Below, piece by piece: positions 42,601-53,824 of a stretch of DNA of 64,000 nucleotides (its first letter is position 1; the number at the start of each line of letters is the position of its first letter). The position numbers and the translations under genes were made by a program. This DNA is from Entoloma clypeatum (lineage: Eukaryota; Basidiomycota; Agaricomycetes; Agaricales; Entolomataceae): NCBI GenBank assembly GCA_963565915.1, contig OY751492.1, positions 4,402,001 through 4,466,000 of the forward strand, given 5' to 3'. The notes beneath the pieces are model-generated. The model saw only the letters and a program-made list of their open reading frames with translations. It had not been told where the DNA came from and did no database searches.

Positions 42601-42877
42601 CCAGCGCTTTTGAAAAGCGCCAACGTACCGCAGAAAGTTGGATTAGAAACGTTACAGATTTGATGAGACTGCGAACAGGGATTGGGGAGTCAGGGATGTT
42701 GTCGAGAAGTGGTTTGAATGCATCGATGTTGGCCGTTACGCTAGCAAAAACTCGCTCCAGTTTGTTTTCGGGGTGCTCCTTCTTCCATTCATCGAGAGCG
42801 ACGCAGAAATCCGCGTCGAGGGCCCATGATTTCCATGGGGCTGCCTCCGAGTCGACGGAAACAGGAGATGTTGGCAT
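39630..42877 (-). CDS. NLR-like STAND NTPase with C-terminal TPR repeats, multi-exon
   Basis: The last exon (41903-39630, 757 aa) has a P-loop (MGSGGIGKTSIA), Walker B (RLILIDNFE), sensor-like VTVILTMRG and a GLPL-like block (LDCIPLAVNL), then a winged-helix-like region and about seven TPR-type repeats (GDLNGAAECQINLAHQYR..., ERYDEAEATFIDVYDQF). A 21-nt exon (41980-41960, LSTICQG) precedes it. Further upstream are exons near 42145-42049 (HDAIIREVQVIPHSP), 42290-42195 (RDVQDFRQRWNEASS), 42400-42300 (IVEMCAWAAKKM), 42570-42460 (AKQDIRTMVIDIFTW) and 42877-42620 (ALDEWKKEHPENKLERVF), a helical N-terminal domain typical of Agaricomycete STAND proteins. Such proteins act as intracellular receptors in non-self recognition or cell death. 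Exon edges upstream of 42050 are approximate, and the true start may lie further right. Confidence 0.8.
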
Positions 42878-43869
42878 TCCTCGTGAGTCGAGCAGTAGTT
42901 GAAATCAGGTCGCATGGGCTCTTGGCGTCCGAGGGTTCTTCCTCGACATGAGGAGATTCCGCAGCTGCACAGGTTGTGATCGACAATTTTAAAGGACAAT
43001 AGGGTCATGAACGGGGGTGGTGCGGCAATGGGGAGACGCACAGCTTCGTAAGATACGGATAATGGAGAGGCCTCCACAGAGGATCTCGGACCTTCAGTGA
43101 GTTCGACGCTTCATGAGCGGGGAAGTTGAATGCAAGTACGTTTTAAAGACGGACAGAACTCATTGGAAAGCTGCCTTCTGACGTTAATTGAGATCGAATG
43201 AGTCCAATTGCAAACAAAGCCCCCACACACCCCTGACAGAAAGACAACCATTCGCGGAAATTTTGGCGGCAATGGAGCAAGTGCGCTATAACAGCTTATC
43301 TTCGACATCCTCTCCCACAACGCACCATTCCCGGTCTTCTCGGACCTTAAACCCATACCCCTTCGAAGCGATCCACATCGACGCTCCATTTTCCGTTCAC
43401 TCCTGTCACAGCCCGAAGTGGCCTCAAGTATAGAGAGATCGAGCCAACGCGCACGCGCGTAGATCAAAGTCTTTGCAGCCACCATGGCTGTGCACGTCCC
43501 TCCATTCTCGGGTTCGAACCTAATACGCCCAAGGAAAACCGGGACACAAAGGAGAGGTGGGAGCGGTATCGGAGCGCGTCGGAGGGCTCTGAACAGATCA
43601 TTCATGCTTATGACGATCAAGCGTTTGGGTTGAAATTTCAGCCGAGGCGCTCCCGAGTCCCCTCGGAGGTTGGGGTAGGCAGGTGCGACCTGAGAAGACC
43701 ATGATGGTCATGGGTCAGAAACCGTGAGCATAGCAAAAGTCGGCAATCATGAACGTACGGGGAGAATTTGCTATCGACCAAGCTGTCCAATGATTTCCGT
43801 CGCAGGTATCAAGCGAGTCGCAGGAAACAGGAGGAAGAAGAATAGAAAAGGCGGGGTTGTACATCCAGA

Positions 43870-44790
43870 CTCCCACCGAGTCTTCTCTGTTCCTAAAGAC
43901 AATCAGGTTTGACTGGAATCGAGATGGAGATGGAGACCTGAACGCTCTCTGGGACACACCATTTTCTTCGCGGCCATGCGCACATTTCGACAATGATCGC
44001 TCTGGATCACGAGCCACATAAACTAAATAAATGTACTGTACTGCGTTCGACATACCGAAAAGCTGCCAGGTCATCCCGAGTTTTCGACGAAAAGTGTCCT
44101 GAAGTGGCCTGGAATGCAGAAGAAATATCGCTAACCCAATTAAATATATCTATCGCCATTGTCCTAATATCTTGCTTTGTTTTGGAGACGACCTTGCGAT
44201 CTAATTGAATGTCTTTGTCCAGCACCAAAAAAGCGCCAACATACCGCGCAAAGTTCGATCAGAAATGTCACAGATTTGATGAGACTGCGAACAGGGATTG
44301 GGGCGTCAGGAATGTTGTCGAGAAGTGGCTTTAATGCATCAATATTGGCGGTTACACGAGCAAAAAAGCGCTCAAGTTCATCTCCGGGGTGCTCCTTCTT
44401 CCATTCCTCGAGAGCGACGCAGAAATCCGCGTCGAGGGCCCATGATTTTCATGGGATTGCCTCCGACTCGACGGAAATAGGAGATGTTGACATTCGAGGA
44501 GTTGAAACGCAGGTCGTATGGACTCCAACGTTCCAGCGTCCGTCCTTGACATGAGATCCCGCAGCTGCACAGGTTGTGATTGATAATTAAAAGGACAATA
44601 GGGTCATGAACGGCGGTAGTGCGGCAATGAGGAGCCTGGAACGTCAGCACAGCTTCATAAGTTCCCTGGATAAGGAAGGGGGAAGAGCCTACCCCAGAGT
44701 ATCTCGCTGACATCGACCCGCCGTCTACCTTCATTGGGTCAGCTGCTTCATGAGCGGGATTCAATGCAATGACAGTGATATGCACGTTTC
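43870..44790 (-). pseudogene. decayed tandem duplicate of the NLR 5' exons
   Basis: The minus strand repeats the N-terminal exons of the NLR-like gene at an offset of about 1.6 kb: the exon with KQDIRTMAIDIFNWVSDIS (44160-44060), the exon with the IPDSPIPVRSLI-type segment (44330-44260) and the DEWKKEHP-type exon (about 44420-44380). Frames are broken and the counterpart of the later exons is rearranged. Further right, 44790-45010 repeats 43140-43370. It has no NTPase or TPR part, so it is a relic of an unequal tandem duplication. Confidence 0.65.
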
Positions 44791-45023
44791 ATAGACAGAC
44801 CGAGTTGACTGGAAGGCCGCCTTCCGACGTTGATTGAGATCGAATGTGAACAATTGCAAGCGAAGCCTCAAACACCCGTGACAGAAAGATATAGCCGTTC
44901 GGAACATCTGCGGAATTGGAGCAAGTGCGCTCACATAGCTCATCTTCTTTCCGTACAAGTCGCAACATACCACCTGCCCCGGCCTTCTCGGACCCCCAAC
45001 CCTTGACTCCCCGTTGTCCTTTC

Positions 45024-45479
45024 CTATCTCTGTGCTTTCAACGGGATCACGAAGATTAGGTGTCTGAGTTGAGATTTCAGCCCAATGGACGCACCCTTTG
45101 TCCCAATCTCCTTTATCGGTGATTCGTCATCCTCTAATAATCCGTCGTTCACCTTCTGGTAGGGCTCGGTCACGGTAGAAGACGGAGTAAATGCCACCTT
45201 GATACCGTCAACATTGCACATGAATGAGTTCTGCAAAGCGACGTCCTGAAGGCGCATATAGTCACCCGAGCCACTTGATTCGGACAACACACCTTCCTGT
45301 GGAATGAGGAACGCCGCTCCAGTGCTCCCTTCTAGAAAAATCTGTTTCACGACCGGTAAGTATGCCACAAATTCCCGTCGTTCCCAGTGGGGCGATATCG
45401 ACACATCCATAACCTGCAGTTTTGCTCCTTGACGACGAAAACGTTGAAAGGCGGTGATCATGAATGCGACGCGCATCAT
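45024..45479 (-). CDS. hypothetical protein, 151 aa
   Basis: An intact frame from ATG 45479 (MMRVAFMITAFQRFRR). It is mixed hydrophobic/charged with no signal peptide, TM segment or cysteine cluster, and ends in a basic tail (QLRHLIFVIPLKAQR). The segment ISPHWERREFVAYLPVVKQ looks protein-like. It lies directly upstream of the NLR duplicate on the same strand and could be an exon of that broken gene. Not recognised. Confidence 0.3.
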   Translation of the reverse strand: MMRVAFMITAFQRFRRQGAKLQVMDVSISPHWERREFVAYLPVVKQIFLEGSTGAAFLIPQEGVLSESSGSGDYMRLQDVALQNSFMCNVDGIKVAFTPSSTVTEPYQKVNDGLLEDDESPIKEIGTKGASIGLKSQLRHLIFVIPLKAQR

Positions 45480-46173
45480 GTGACATGGTTACAAACGTAT
45501 GTACCGCGTTCACCAGGCGGTCTTGTCTCCAGCCTTGTCTCCGTCGACCACTTCTTCCGATTCAGACACCTTACGCCACCCTCCGACACCATAACCGCAA
45601 CATAGCACTCGACGCCGCTTGCAATCCATATGCATGCTTTATCAAGGCTTTATTAGCTACCTTCAATGTATATCTGTGCATGCGTCTGCATCTCGTGTTT
45701 TCTTGTGAAGCAAATGATTCTCAAAATTCAGTGAAAAGCCCCTCAGGTGATGAATTGACCGCCGAGAAGTCCACCTCCGAGCACACTCTTCATTGAGTAG
45801 CCTGAGATGTCTGGACAAATCTTGGCTTGCGTTCACTCTTGAACCTTTTTCAAAGTATGGGGCAAAAGTCTGTACACATGGGAAAACAAGTCTATGGCAT
45901 AATTATAATAAGTACAAACAAGTTCTTTTTTTTTACCCTTTTCCCTTGTTTTCTTACAAAAACTTCAGAACGAACGAATGGCTAGAAATTCGGAACCCAA
46001 CTACAATTGTCGGGGTGGTTGAGAGAACCTGATCAATGGCACTCGTGAGTTGTCTGGAGTTATAGCTTGACACCATACACCTACCGCACAAGAATAGTTT
46101 GAAAAGCGGCCCAGTTGGTTTTCTAATGATGCGGCAGCGAGGCCTTGGTGCAACGCTATATTTCAAAATTAAA
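45480..46173. other. intergenic, no recognisable gene
   Basis: Only short frames on both strands; nothing repetitive or conserved was recognised. Confidence 0.4.
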
Positions 46174-46371
46174 TCAGTCATGGGCAGGCCTTTTGTGATG
46201 GGAATGACGTGCTTTAGTCTCCTTATTGCATCTATAACCATCACAACACTCTCCTTTGCGGGGTTTGGTCGGAACGCAACTTCTTTCCGGGCACGACTTG
46301 TCCGGAGCCCCGGCGAATGCGCCCACCACGCAAAGAGCGACGGCGAGGATGAGAGTGCGTGAAAAAAGCAT
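46174..46371 (-). CDS. small secreted cysteine-rich protein 1, 65 aa
   Basis: ATG at 46371 gives a clear signal peptide (MLFSRTLILAVALCVVGAF, cleavage near residue 20-22) and a short mature chain with the pattern C-x4-C-x9-CC-x4-C (Cys 27, 32, 42, 43, 48), then a basic His/Lys tail. A longer frame from 46428 would bury the signal peptide, so 46371 is preferred. The Cys spacing recalls knottin-like effectors, but a sixth Cys is missing; an unrecognised 3' intron could supply it. A TATA box lies 80 bases upstream. A second member of similar design is at 61015. Function unknown; small secreted proteins of this kind are often surface-active or host-directed. Confidence 0.6.
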   Translation of the reverse strand: MLFSRTLILAVALCVVGAFAGAPDKSCPERSCVPTKPRKGECCDGYRCNKETKARHSHHKRPAHD

Positions 46372-46448
46372 ACTATATAGCGAGAGGTTTCTTGGGTTGA
46401 ATGGATGAAAGCGCGATGATTTGTGCACTTGTTGGTGGTGTCGAGCGT

Positions 46449-46457
46449 CCTTTTATA
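46449..46457 (-). promoter_or_regulatory. TATA box of secreted protein 1
   Basis: The minus strand reads TATAAAAGG about 80 bases before the ATG at 46371, a strong core promoter of the kind found at highly expressed or inducible fungal genes. Confidence 0.6.
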
Positions 46458-47833
46458 CAGCAGTGCCGTTTCTTTATCACGTCACGACTAGATCGTAACC
46501 ACAGTAGCATGGAGAATGTGGAAAATACCAGGCAGTCCAATTCGGACTTGATACTGGAGACAAAACAGCCACTTTCTCGGTTCTTTCTCGGTTCTTTCTG
46601 TGTTCTTCAGGGTAAGGGTGTAGATTACGGGTGTGAGTATGGCTTTGTTAATCCATTGTTACATACTTGCCTTGGGGAAAAAATGGCGATTGTTGAACCC
46701 TTCACTCTCCGTGGCCCCCCGAAATTATTGTGTGCTAAACGAATTCAAATAGCACAACGGCGCTCTCGTGGTTCTCCGAGCCAGTGGCCAGCAGTGTTCC
46801 GTGCAGAGGGATACGTCCGCACGAGAAACACGGCTTCTGTGGGGAACACTTTACGGCAACAGAGAGAGCAACAAATGCACATACCTGGCGCGCCCTTTGA
46901 CAAAACATCAAGTCCCCTCGTAAGACTTCTCACCAAGATTTTCAGAGAATCCAGCATTTGGGTCCCGACCGCAAGGCGCTGTGAACTGCTTGAGTGAGTA
47001 GTACGTATCATCAAGGGTTATACACGAAAACCAAAGGTCCCGGGTCTGAGCCTGAGTCCCAGTCTGCGATTCCCTGCATGGTCCGGACGATTACCGGCGT
47101 AACGCGGTCCCAGGAAGGGTATCATGAGAACGCAAAAGACTACGTAGCACATTTGAAGCGACAGGAGGACGACACCGTGGAATGGTCAAGAATCCCCCAC
47201 CTTTCCACGAAGATGTGCATTTATGACATCCCCCGGGGTTCTTCCGTGACAAATCGTCTTGTGGAGTTATCAAACAGATCATCCGTTTCGCCTTCCACGA
47301 TGTCCGAACACCCCAGTACGATGCGGGGTTGCAACGTTAAGAAGTGCATTGAGACTTTAGACCCCGTTGTTATCACTAGCCTGAGGCCCTGAGCTGTTCA
47401 GACATCAGCGTGTGATGTTCTGGTAGACCGTGCCGTCATGGTTCGTCGATAGGACGCTCATTCTTCATTGTCGAGGGCTAACAGTGGAGGGTAGTACCGT
47501 CACATGCGGAGGTGTCATGAAGGCGAAATATCATGAATGTGCGGTACCTCCAAAAAGATTTGAGGTCCCTGATAGCTGGGTTCCTGATTCGGAATAATTT
47601 GGGGCATTCGGGGGCAAAAAGTTTTGGGGCCTGCCATAAAACGAGGGTGTTGGTCGAAAGCATAGCCACAACAGCAGTAGAAAATGCCTGCCAGACGGCA
47701 TCTTCGTCCGATATGTACAACAATTGCTACAACAAAAAGGACGTAAAGGCAACATAAAACAAAGGTATAAAGAAATGACGAACAAAAACGAAAATGGTAA
47801 ATCGTGAAAAGTCCGCAACAGATCACGCCAATC
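46458..47833. other. intergenic, no supported gene
   Basis: A 198-residue plus-strand frame (46401-46997) overlaps the promoter of secreted protein 1 and looks non-coding. Nothing else has domains or splice structure. Confidence 0.35.
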
Positions 47834-49290
47834 CTATGACCTGTTACTCAAAACATTCGATGCAGACGACAATCGGGAAGATAACGCCCTTACTAGCTGA
47901 CTCGACCTCCTCGGCGACGCCGCCCGTCTCCCAGGATCCAAATCAGGATCCACGTCCGAAACCGGGAAATACACCGACCGATCGGTCGACGAACTCGCAC
48001 CCCGTCGGAATGGGTCACTCTGCAACGAGTTTTCTGTCGTTTCTCGTTGCAAGGGCACCCCGCTATACGCCGTGTTCGTCGTACCATCGACAGCATGTCC
48101 CGACGGAGCAACAACAACAGCAGTAGCGTTCACAGCTCCTCCATCTGCACTCGGACCCGCAACACCGACGGCATCGCCTCCCCTCTCCTCTCTGCTCCTC
48201 CGTATCCGCCTATCGAACGGATCCACAAACCCACCCACGAGATCTCTCTCTGCCCCAGGCAGCAGCTGCATCGGCCTCCCCATCATGATTGAGTTCGGGG
48301 TCACGCTCCGCGAGTTGAAGTCGCGGTACGCCCGCATGGCGAGCGCGTCCTCGTTGCCGTCGTCGAAAAAGTCCTCGCCGTCGAGCAGCCCGCGGTCTTC
48401 CCTGCGCGTGCGCATGGGGTGCAGGAAGCGCTGCAGGCCGAGCTTGAGCTTGAGCTGCCGGCGGTGGTAGAGGAAGACGCCGACAAGGAGGACGAGGAGG
48501 AGGAAGATGCCGGCGATGGTGGTGCCAGCGATGATGGCGGTGCGTGCGCCGGTGTTATTGGATTGGGAGGGGCTCAAGGTGGACAGGGCGGTTGGGATTT
48601 GGGAGGTTATCTGCGTGGAGAGATTGTGGGTGTGGCTGGGAGATGGAGGGGGTGGTGACGTACGGTTGTTGGGGTTCCATTGACAAGGGTCGTTATTGTT
48701 GTCAATGAGTCCGCCGCAGATGAGTATGTGGTTGTCGGTGAAGAGGGTTGGGAGGTGTCCGGTGGTGGTGTGAAGGTCGGCGTTGGAGTTTGCGAAAAGA
48801 TTGAGATGTGCGAGCTCGTAGGTGTTGTCGAGCTTGAAGATTCGGACGAAGAAGGGGGTGTGGTTGATGAAGAAGGACTTGACGATGATTCTTGCGTGGG
48901 TGAGTGTGTTGATGACCTGCTGGATACTGAGTCGCTGGACGAGGACGAGGACGACGAGGACGAGGAAGAGGGTGACGTGGGCGGCCTAAGATTTTACGAC
49001 CAGACCCTCGTTCGTCACGTTAGATGATGACTTACGACGTTGGTAAAGAACTTGATGATGGATCTGAGCTCGTCCTTGAGCTCGGCGTTGGGCTCGAAGG
49101 AGTAGTCGAGGGATCGGTACTCGACCCCGACGTCTGTCTCGGCCCACTCGTCGTCCCTCCTCCACTGCTTGATTCCGCACGCTAAGGAAAAACCGTCATA
49201 ACAAGATAAGTCCCTAGAAAGTTTACAAACTTTGTGAAAGCCATCCGCCTTCCTCGGCCTCGTAATCACAGGAAACTTCAGGAAGCTCAT
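47834..49290 (-). CDS. Ser/Thr-rich single-pass membrane protein, four exons, 434 aa
   Basis: Model on the minus strand: 49290-49231, 49181-49036, 48985-48664, 48610-47834; introns of 49-53 nt, all GT-AG, phases close only in this frame. The N-terminus MSFLKFPVITRPRKADGFHK is followed by about 170 residues of Ser/Thr/Pro (SSSTDPSTTPSSPTPSSRT..., TTITTLVNGTPTT), likely O-glycosylated and extracellular. One TM helix (AIIAGTTIAGIFLLLVLLV) is followed by FLYHRRQ and a 200-residue cytoplasmic tail (DGEDFFDDGNEDALAMRAY, DPFDRRIRRSRE). This resembles SKG6/AXL2-like membrane anchors of basidiomycetes. No classical signal peptide is visible. The exon-2/3 region is also open in a second frame, which I reject because its continuation lacks the Ser/Thr pattern. 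Confidence 0.72.
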
Positions 49291-49634
49291 AGTGAAAAGC
49301 GAAATCTATCTTCAAGTGGGGTAGGGCGGAGGTGACGTTCGCGGGATGGGAGGAATATGTCTACACATCGGTCATGACGATGAGATGGATGCAAAGCTCG
49401 GTGGCCGTTTAACCGAAGTCAGTTTGTCCGCCAATAATGAACATCAATCAAATAAGCTTTGATGACATTTGATGCATGACGCCCTGTTCCGCTTTTCAAG
49501 TCCATTCTACGTTGCCAATTGGTTGAAAGGACAAGTAAGTAATGTACAGTTCAGTTGAGATTTTCTGGCCAATGCTCTCTCTATCCCCGCCAAACCTTCG
49601 GTCCAGGACACTTGTACTCAGTCGGAACAGGAAA
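49291..49634. other. intergenic; holds the lost C-terminal codons of the LPMO gene
   Basis: Mostly non-coding. Bases 49634-49581 on the minus strand continue the LPMO frame for 17 codons after its premature TAA (FPVPTEYKCPGPKVW) up to a TAG. Confidence 0.6.
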
Positions 49635-50475
49635 TTAGATATTGAGCGAAACGGACGGATCTTTAGGTGAATGTCAGTATCAGTATATCCCTCGACCAAC
49701 AGGAGTGGTGAGTGGGTCATACCATCGCCACTGATATACCCGGGAATAGCAACCATGGGGGGCCTGCCTGTGCCCGCGCCGGTGACCTTGATTTGCGCAC
49801 AGCTCACGAATGACTCTGGAGGCACAACATGCATTCCAAGGTGCTCCACGCGAACGAGGTACTAAGCCCAATCAGTAGGGCACCAGGTACAGCAAGATGT
49901 AAATCAGCTTTTACCTGACCCGGAGACGTGTTCTTAGGAATGGTCGTCACCAACTCCTCCCTCCCCAAACTCAAAAAGCGGAACGGACTGAAAGCCGCAC
50001 CCCACTCTGCGATCTGCAACATTGAGCGCCCGAGTTCTCGACGGCACAACGACACACGAAGACAAAAAGTTCCGTACCTTGAACCAATGAGATCCGCTCC
50101 CGTCCCAGTCAGCAGCAGAACCAGGGGCCTTGCCTAGGTATATCGCAGCAGGCCCCGCGTGGTAGATGGTGCTGTCCTCTGACAGGCGGAAGCCGATCCG
50201 GCTACCAGCAGCTACGATGACGGTCTCCGTTGCGTCAACAGTGTTGACATTACAGGCCATCCCACGGGAATTGACGGGCTTGACAGGCGAGTGGTCTCGG
50301 GGAGCCCGAACGGCGGCGGTCGATGTCTTGTTACTGTAGACCAACGCGTTGAATATATCTGGGAGACAGCGATCAGCATACAGAAGAACGTCGGGAACGG
50401 GTGAAACGTACAGTGGGCCGACACACTTTGGGAGATGAAGGCTGGCCAGTACAACAAGATGCTTGCGAATTTCAT
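49635..50475 (-). CDS. AA9 lytic polysaccharide monooxygenase, five exons, C-terminally truncated by TAA (202 aa)
   Basis: Model: 50475-50412, 50358-50078, 50013-49915, 49861-49723, 49660-49635. The signal peptide MKFASILLYWPAFISQSVSA ends exactly before His21, the copper-binding N-terminal histidine of mature AA9 enzymes. The second copper His lies in IYHAGPAAIYLGKAP; the axial Tyr is in IPGYISGDD; ACNVN, GSGSHWFK, the Q-Y-L-V-R-V-E-H block and SCAQIKV are family landmarks. AA9 enzymes oxidatively cleave cellulose and related glucans outside the cell. The frame stops at TAA 49637-49635 in DPSVSLNI, where the family has Tyr (LNIY); 17 more codons with the usual PGP ending follow. Whether the short form folds is unknown. 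A TATAAA-like box lies about 75 bases upstream. Confidence 0.88.
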
Positions 50476-51342
50476 GGAAGAAGACAGAGATGTTAGGGTA
50501 GATTACGAGCCCTGAAGTTGGGTCATTGGATGAGAACATCGTAGGACCTATAAACGGCGTCTTTTAGTCAAGATGGAAGCTTCCCAATCGGATGCGACAT
50601 AGGATTCGCATGAACAACGCATGGCCAGAAAAAATTAGGGGGGTGAGGGCGGCACAGCGTCCCAAAGCAATGACTGCGGAAATATGACATCTCACTGTCA
50701 ATAGAAAGAGGGCCTCATGCCTGCTGGCAATATACCGGTACAGGTTCTTCAAACGTAAAGTAGCTCAGGCAGAGACTTGCGGCCTGAACTGCATCTGAGC
50801 GAGACGGCCAGAGTGATGGAAGTGGTATCGTCTCTGTTTCCCTGGCCAAAACCCATCGGCGTATCATGATAGTGATTCTGAAGGTTAGGTTGAAGGCAAG
50901 TTGGGGAGCGTACGCCTGTGAGTGGCACCGTGTTGACGATGTAAAAGTTGACGCTTTTCCTCGCCTGCTGCGGAAATAATCAATATTCAATAATCAATGA
51001 TTAAGTAGTCAGAACGATGCCCATATGGAAAAAAATGTAGCTGGCATGTCACATCGGGAATAGTGTCATTCATGGTGATGAACGAGGCCAGAAAGATTTG
51101 ATCGCCATTGCTCAGCGCAGCACTGATTGGTTACTACTATATTAGTAAGGCGTGTGGTCTAGACGTTCCTACTTAACACTTGGAGAGCACATCTCTCGGA
51201 ACCTCAACAGCAGAATCAAATAACAACAAAATAATTTAACTGACTACTATACATATCGGATGGCAGAAAGAAAAGACAAAAAGAGTGCGTTGCAAAGAGT
51301 GTATGACCAAAGTGAAAGAAAAGATGAACGTCAGCATCTAAC
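50476..51342. other. intergenic, no supported gene
   Basis: A 91-residue minus-strand frame (50715-50990) and a 62-residue one (50564-50752) have no domain. TATAAA on the minus strand at 50554-50549 may be the LPMO promoter. Confidence 0.4.
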
Positions 51343-53547
51343 TCAGCACTCATATGCTTCCCCCGCTTTTGACCAGTTGTCGTTGTTACCGCCCGGGGTG
51401 AGCTTGATTTTTCCATTCAAACCGTCCGATGTGACGTCCACCACCACGCCATGGGAATCCTATGCGATGTGGAGTGTCAGTCTAGCAAACAAAAAACATG
51501 AAATGCTACGGGCTCTCACATGGCTCGAATCGGTTCGCTGAGTCCAGTCAGAGAGAAGCGGTCAAAGGACGAACAGGAAACCGCATTACTCACCGGCTGG
51601 GTGTCTTTGAGGAAATCGATGCCAGTCATTGGGAGACTCTGCAACGGGTTTTTCCGCGTGCGCAAAGAATGACGACTGTTCAACGATGCGAGCAAGCTGT
51701 TGGCGTATACTAGGTTGCAAAAACAGAGTCAGCGACGCCACGAAAAATCACAATTGCCACTCACGTTTTCCAACGACGAAATCTATGGCCAGGAACCACA
51801 GGGTGTTCGGGGACAGACCGAACTAGAGATAAGGGGAGTGAGTCGGCGTGACTTCGCAAAGAATTCTAAACCAACCAAGACAGATTCTACGATCGCGACG
51901 ATGCTATCGCTCCATAAGTCAGCTTGGCGGTCGTTAGCGGTTTTACTGGTTCAGACGCACGAAGTCAAGACGCAACGATTGACGGCATACACAACGAGCG
52001 TGTGGAGGATATGGTCCGTGCTAGACACCGGTATTCAGTCTGATCGAGCAAATTTTGTCTGACGCGGAACTCACTCTCTGATGCCAACCTTACTTCCATG
52101 TAGCAAAATGCACAGCGTTACAGCGATACTGAGGTTCGCGAGCACAGCGCATAGAGCAAACGGCATGGACGACAAGAGCTGTAAGAGAATGTGGGTATAT
52201 ATATAAATAGTGGAGGTGGGAACAACACAGGCTTGCGTACCGTCAGTTTTCGTAGTTCAGTGAGTACTGTCGTCTTGTACCTAGAATCAAGGTAGCGATG
52301 TAAGATGAAGATATATGAACTTGAATGGGGGCGGTGGCTGACGATAAAACCACGGATACTGCAAAGCACCTCACGTCAGTTTGAAATGTCAAATTACGGG
52401 CGATCTTGGTCGTACCGAGTGCAAAACCCAAGTGCGCCACGATGAACAAGCTCTGAAAGGGCGAGGTAAGAATGGTCGCATAGTAGGTAAAGGACATGCA
52501 TACGATCATCGCTGTCACCCACGATCGGTGCTTGGGCTTGCACACTTTTGATGAAATCAATAAGTTTGTACGTCCGGGATAGGACAGGGCGTACATTTGT
52601 ATATTTGCATGGTGAAGAAACTGATGTTGAAACCTTTCAGACTATATTGCTAGGAGAAAAGGTGAGAGACGCGTACGAATGGACCAAAAATGCTATGAGA
52701 GCCTGAGAGGGTTTGTGTCAATGTGAATTCAAGGGATCCTGACACAAGGTTGTCTTCACATTCAACAGAGTAGAGGTCTGACAGCCGATAAGCATGTCAA
52801 CCATATCAAAGTATATCAGCTTACAACTAGTGCCCTAGAATTTCATCCATGGGTGTGATGTTTTTTCTCGAAAATTGAGACTTACCAACTACCGTAGAGT
52901 AATGTAACCGGGTTTGCGTAGTTCGAGATCTGGAACAGGTGTCAGCGATCAAAAAGCCAATACGCAACCCAGGCGAACCAAGTAGTGGTAGACCCCCATG
53001 GTAACTGAAAGTGAAGAATAAATATACGTTTCACCGAAGACGTCGGACTTGAACGCACTCATCACGGTGTGGGCCGTATCAAGCGTCCTAAACGAGCTTC
53101 AGCACTGGGGAGTCAAGCAAAATATTTGAATAGAACAAACCAGATGACGGCAACCTGAAAACAAGTGTTAGACACGAAAGCCGTAAAGCCAAGGGGGAAA
53201 AACTCACTAGCAACTTGGTCGTCGGCACATCTTCTGGGTAATTGAGGTAAAAGAAGTACGTCTAGAAAAATGCGGGGTCAGGCCTGGATTCCAAGTACCA
53301 GAAAATTGACCATGATTGCGTACCTGAAGTGTCGTTATCCCATATACCCTGTAGATCCCAAACGCTCAGCGATCTCAAAACTTTTTACAACGAAAATTGT
53401 TAGATGCAGACGTGGCAGTGACAACCAGCGCAATTAGGGCGGCGCCTACAGTATTCGTGTGAGGCAGCGTGAGTAGTGAAAGATCTATGAATTATGGAAC
53501 TCACCGAACGTGTTATCGAGTTTGATCCTTGGATGAGGCGCTGACAT
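51343..53547 (-). CDS. DUF6534-type seven-TM membrane protein, about ten exons
   Basis: ATG at 53547 gives MSAPHPRIKLDNTFG, the usual opening of basidiomycete DUF6534 proteins, followed by TM1 (AALIALVVTAT). Small exons then encode TYFFYLNYPEDVPTTKLL, a piece with TLDTAHTVMSAFKSD, GVYHYLV, ISNYANPVTLLYGSW, then SKVCKPKHRSWVTAMIV and SFQSLFIVAHLGFAL-type hydrophobic segments, DHILHTLVVYAVNR, and VYANSLLASLNSRHSLR, the conserved end of the last TM domain. The C-terminus (HGVVVDVTSDGLNGKIK) ends at TGA 51345-51343. Each block matches the family order, with introns of 50-60 nt. The role of the family is unknown; it is expanded in mushrooms. Individual exon edges were not all fixed. Confidence 0.75.
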
Positions 53548-53662
53548 GTTCGCGGTAGGGGACAAAGATCTTGACGGCTCCTGATATACCTGCCCAGAGG
53601 CTCGATCATTGCCAATCCTGGTGGTTGTTACGCCTTACATATCTCCGCGGTCGCTTAGAAGA

Positions 53663-53824
53663 ATGTCCCAATTTTTGTGCCTCGGGCTCAGTGCCGTTGC
53701 TATCGTCTACTTTTTATACAGGAACGGTATTGGAAATTGGAGCCTGCGACGCCAGGGAGTTGTTGAACGTTTACAAGACCAGTTTAAGGCGGGTGGTGGC
53801 CAGTTCGGTGCACAAGCGGTTTAA
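53663..53824 (+). CDS. possible small TM protein, 53 aa
   Basis: ATG at 53663 opens a short frame with one hydrophobic helix (MSQFLCLGLSAVAIVYFLYR), then an amphipathic basic segment (LRRQGVVERLQDQFKAG). It is divergent from the DUF6534 gene, 115 bases away. Single-TM microproteins of this shape occur in fungi (mitochondrial or ER), but no family was recognised and chance cannot be excluded. Confidence 0.25.
   Translation: MSQFLCLGLSAVAIVYFLYRNGIGNWSLRRQGVVERLQDQFKAGGGQFGAQAV

Noticed and set aside
43500..43560. tRNA gene suggested by a B-box-like GGTTCGAACCC on the minus strand
   Set aside because: No A box or cloverleaf lies upstream at the right distance.
46401..46997. 198-residue plus-strand ORF
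   Set aside because: It overlaps the promoter of secreted protein 1 and extends antisense past its start, has no domain, and shows non-coding-like composition.
48419..49027. Plus-strand acidic ORFs (Glu/Asp-rich)
   Set aside because: Antisense of the Ser-rich exons (TCC/TCG read backwards); no ATG context or domain.
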